Assembly: GCA_902786465.1 (NCBI GenBank)
Contig: CADACQ010000020.1
Span: forward strand, 1-33,087
Length of the DNA: 33,087 bases
Direction of reading: 5' to 3'
Origin: an uncultured Eubacteriales bacterium
Lineage (GTDB): Bacteria > Bacillota > Clostridia > Christensenellales > CAG-138
In this document: positions 32,574-33,087 of the stretch, in pieces
Layout of the letters: each line of letters opens with the position of its first letter
Position numbering within the stretch: the first letter of the stretch is position 1
Position numbers and translations under genes: made by a program
The notes under the pieces: generated by a model
What the model saw: the letters and a program-made list of their open reading frames with translations, nothing else
Database searches by the model: none
Told to the model about the DNA's origin: nothing

Positions 32574-33087
32574 TCAAATGTCCTTTCTGTTTCGACGGAT
32601 GCGCTTGCGGCTGGAGGAGATGGCCCCCTGGGGGCAGACCAGCACGCACAGGTGGCAGCCCACGCACCTCTTGCCGTCCAGGAAGGGCCGCCGGTCCTTA
32701 TCGAGGCGGATGGCCTGGTGGCCGCCGTCGGCGCAGGAGATGACGCAGCGGCCGCAGCCCACGCACTTCTCCCGGTGGAACTTGGGGAAGATGACGGTAT
32801 CCCGTTCCAGTACGTCCGTGGTGTCGCTGACGGAGTCGAGGGCCAGGCCCCGGGCTTCGTTCACGCTGGAAAAGCCCTTCTCCGCCAGGTAATACCCAAG
32901 GCCCGCCTTCAGGTCCTCGATGATCCGGTAGCCGTACTGCATGACGGCGGTGGTGATCTGGATGCTGCCGCCGCCCAGGAGGATGAATTCGAGGGCGTCC
33001 CGCCAGGTCTCGATGCCGCCCATGGCGCTGATGTGCATGCCCTGCAGGCGGGGGTTCTGCCCCAGCTCCGCGATGAACCGCAGGGCG
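32574..33087 (-). CDS. preA: dihydropyrimidine dehydrogenase subunit PreA, C-terminal part (start outside window)
   Basis: The visible 171 residues are the end of the flavin/iron-sulfur subunit of NAD-dependent dihydropyrimidine dehydrogenase, which reduces uracil and thymine. MHISAMGGIETWRDALEFILLGGGS and IQITTAVMQYGYRIIEDLKAGL are the end of the FMN-binding barrel. Two 4Fe-4S motifs follow, CVGCGRCVISC and CVGCHLCVLVCP. The basic tail RKRIRRNRKDI ends at TGA 32574-32576, 4 nt before the HAD gene. PreT, its usual partner, would lie beyond the right edge. Together with codBA, which yields uracil, it suggests a pyrimidine salvage and reduction neighbourhood. Family call firm; direction of the reaction is inferred. 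Confidence 0.93.
   Translation of the reverse strand, partial: ALRFIAELGQNPRLQGMHISAMGGIETWRDALEFILLGGGSIQITTAVMQYGYRIIEDLKAGLGYYLAEKGFSSVNEARGLALDSVSDTTDVLERDTVIFPKFHREKCVGCGRCVISCADGGHQAIRLDKDRRPFLDGKRCVGCHLCVLVCPQGAISSSRKRIRRNRKDI

Noticed and set aside
1-33087. CRISPR arrays, insertion sequences, phage genes, tRNAs
   Set aside because: No regular repeats, transposase or integrase motifs, or tRNA-like cloverleafs were found on either strand by eye.

Overview
This window looks like chromosome from a GC-rich (roughly 60-65 % by eye) anaerobic Firmicute of the class Clostridia, probably a gut lineage and possibly a metagenome assembly. The evidence is a compact purEC-F-M-N-H-D-L operon with separate AICAR transformylase and IMP cyclohydrolase genes, strong AGGAGG-type ribosome sites, consensus TTGACA/TATAAT promoters, and a PyrR-type attenuator. 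I see no tRNA, rRNA, CRISPR array or insertion sequence.

Layout. Positions 1-2664: a Cof-type HAD phosphatase (cut by the window edge) and a MATE exporter on the minus strand, diverging from a small plus-strand lipoprotein that ends at a bidirectional terminator. Positions 2683-14708: an eight-gene minus-strand operon for rhamnosylated glycosides. In order of transcription it holds a GH3 glycosidase, a GPH-type symporter, a GH78 alpha-L-rhamnosidase, rhaB (frame broken), rhaA, rhaD, and two SDR-superfamily dehydrogenases/epimerases. Many junctions are ATGA overlaps. A divergent AraC-family regulator (14820-16019) faces it across about 105 bp carrying promoters, a palindrome and a 20-bp-spaced direct repeat. 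Neither glycosidase has a signal peptide, so the model is import of intact glycoside, intracellular trimming, and isomerase/kinase/aldolase breakdown of rhamnose.

Positions 16020-16391 contain no intact gene, only coding-like remnants, then a strong terminator. Positions 16441-28350: a ten-gene minus-strand purine operon purE-purC-purF-purM-fnt-purN-purO-purH-purD-purL. It is preceded by a consensus promoter and a ZTP (pfl) riboswitch whose conserved 3' element doubles as one arm of an intrinsic terminator. An FNT-family channel, likely for formate, sits among the pur genes, which fits a ZTP switch that senses shortage of 10-formyl-THF. PurF lacks the catalytic N-terminal cysteine.

Positions 28465-31296: a codB-codA (cytosine permease/deaminase) operon under a perfect -35/-10 promoter and a PyrR-type attenuator, ending at an 18-bp hairpin. 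Converging on it from the right edge are preA (dihydropyrimidine dehydrogenase subunit, partial) and a membrane-anchored HAD phosphatase (frame broken).

The most unusual feature is a recurrent lesion. rhaB, purL and the anchored HAD phosphatase each seem to lack a short internal segment (about 12-25 codons) that would normally be conserved, and each changes frame there. All three spans have length 3n+2. The GH3 gene also looks shortened in frame at two or three places. This could be gene decay, a local deletion process, or an assembly artefact; the sequence alone cannot decide.
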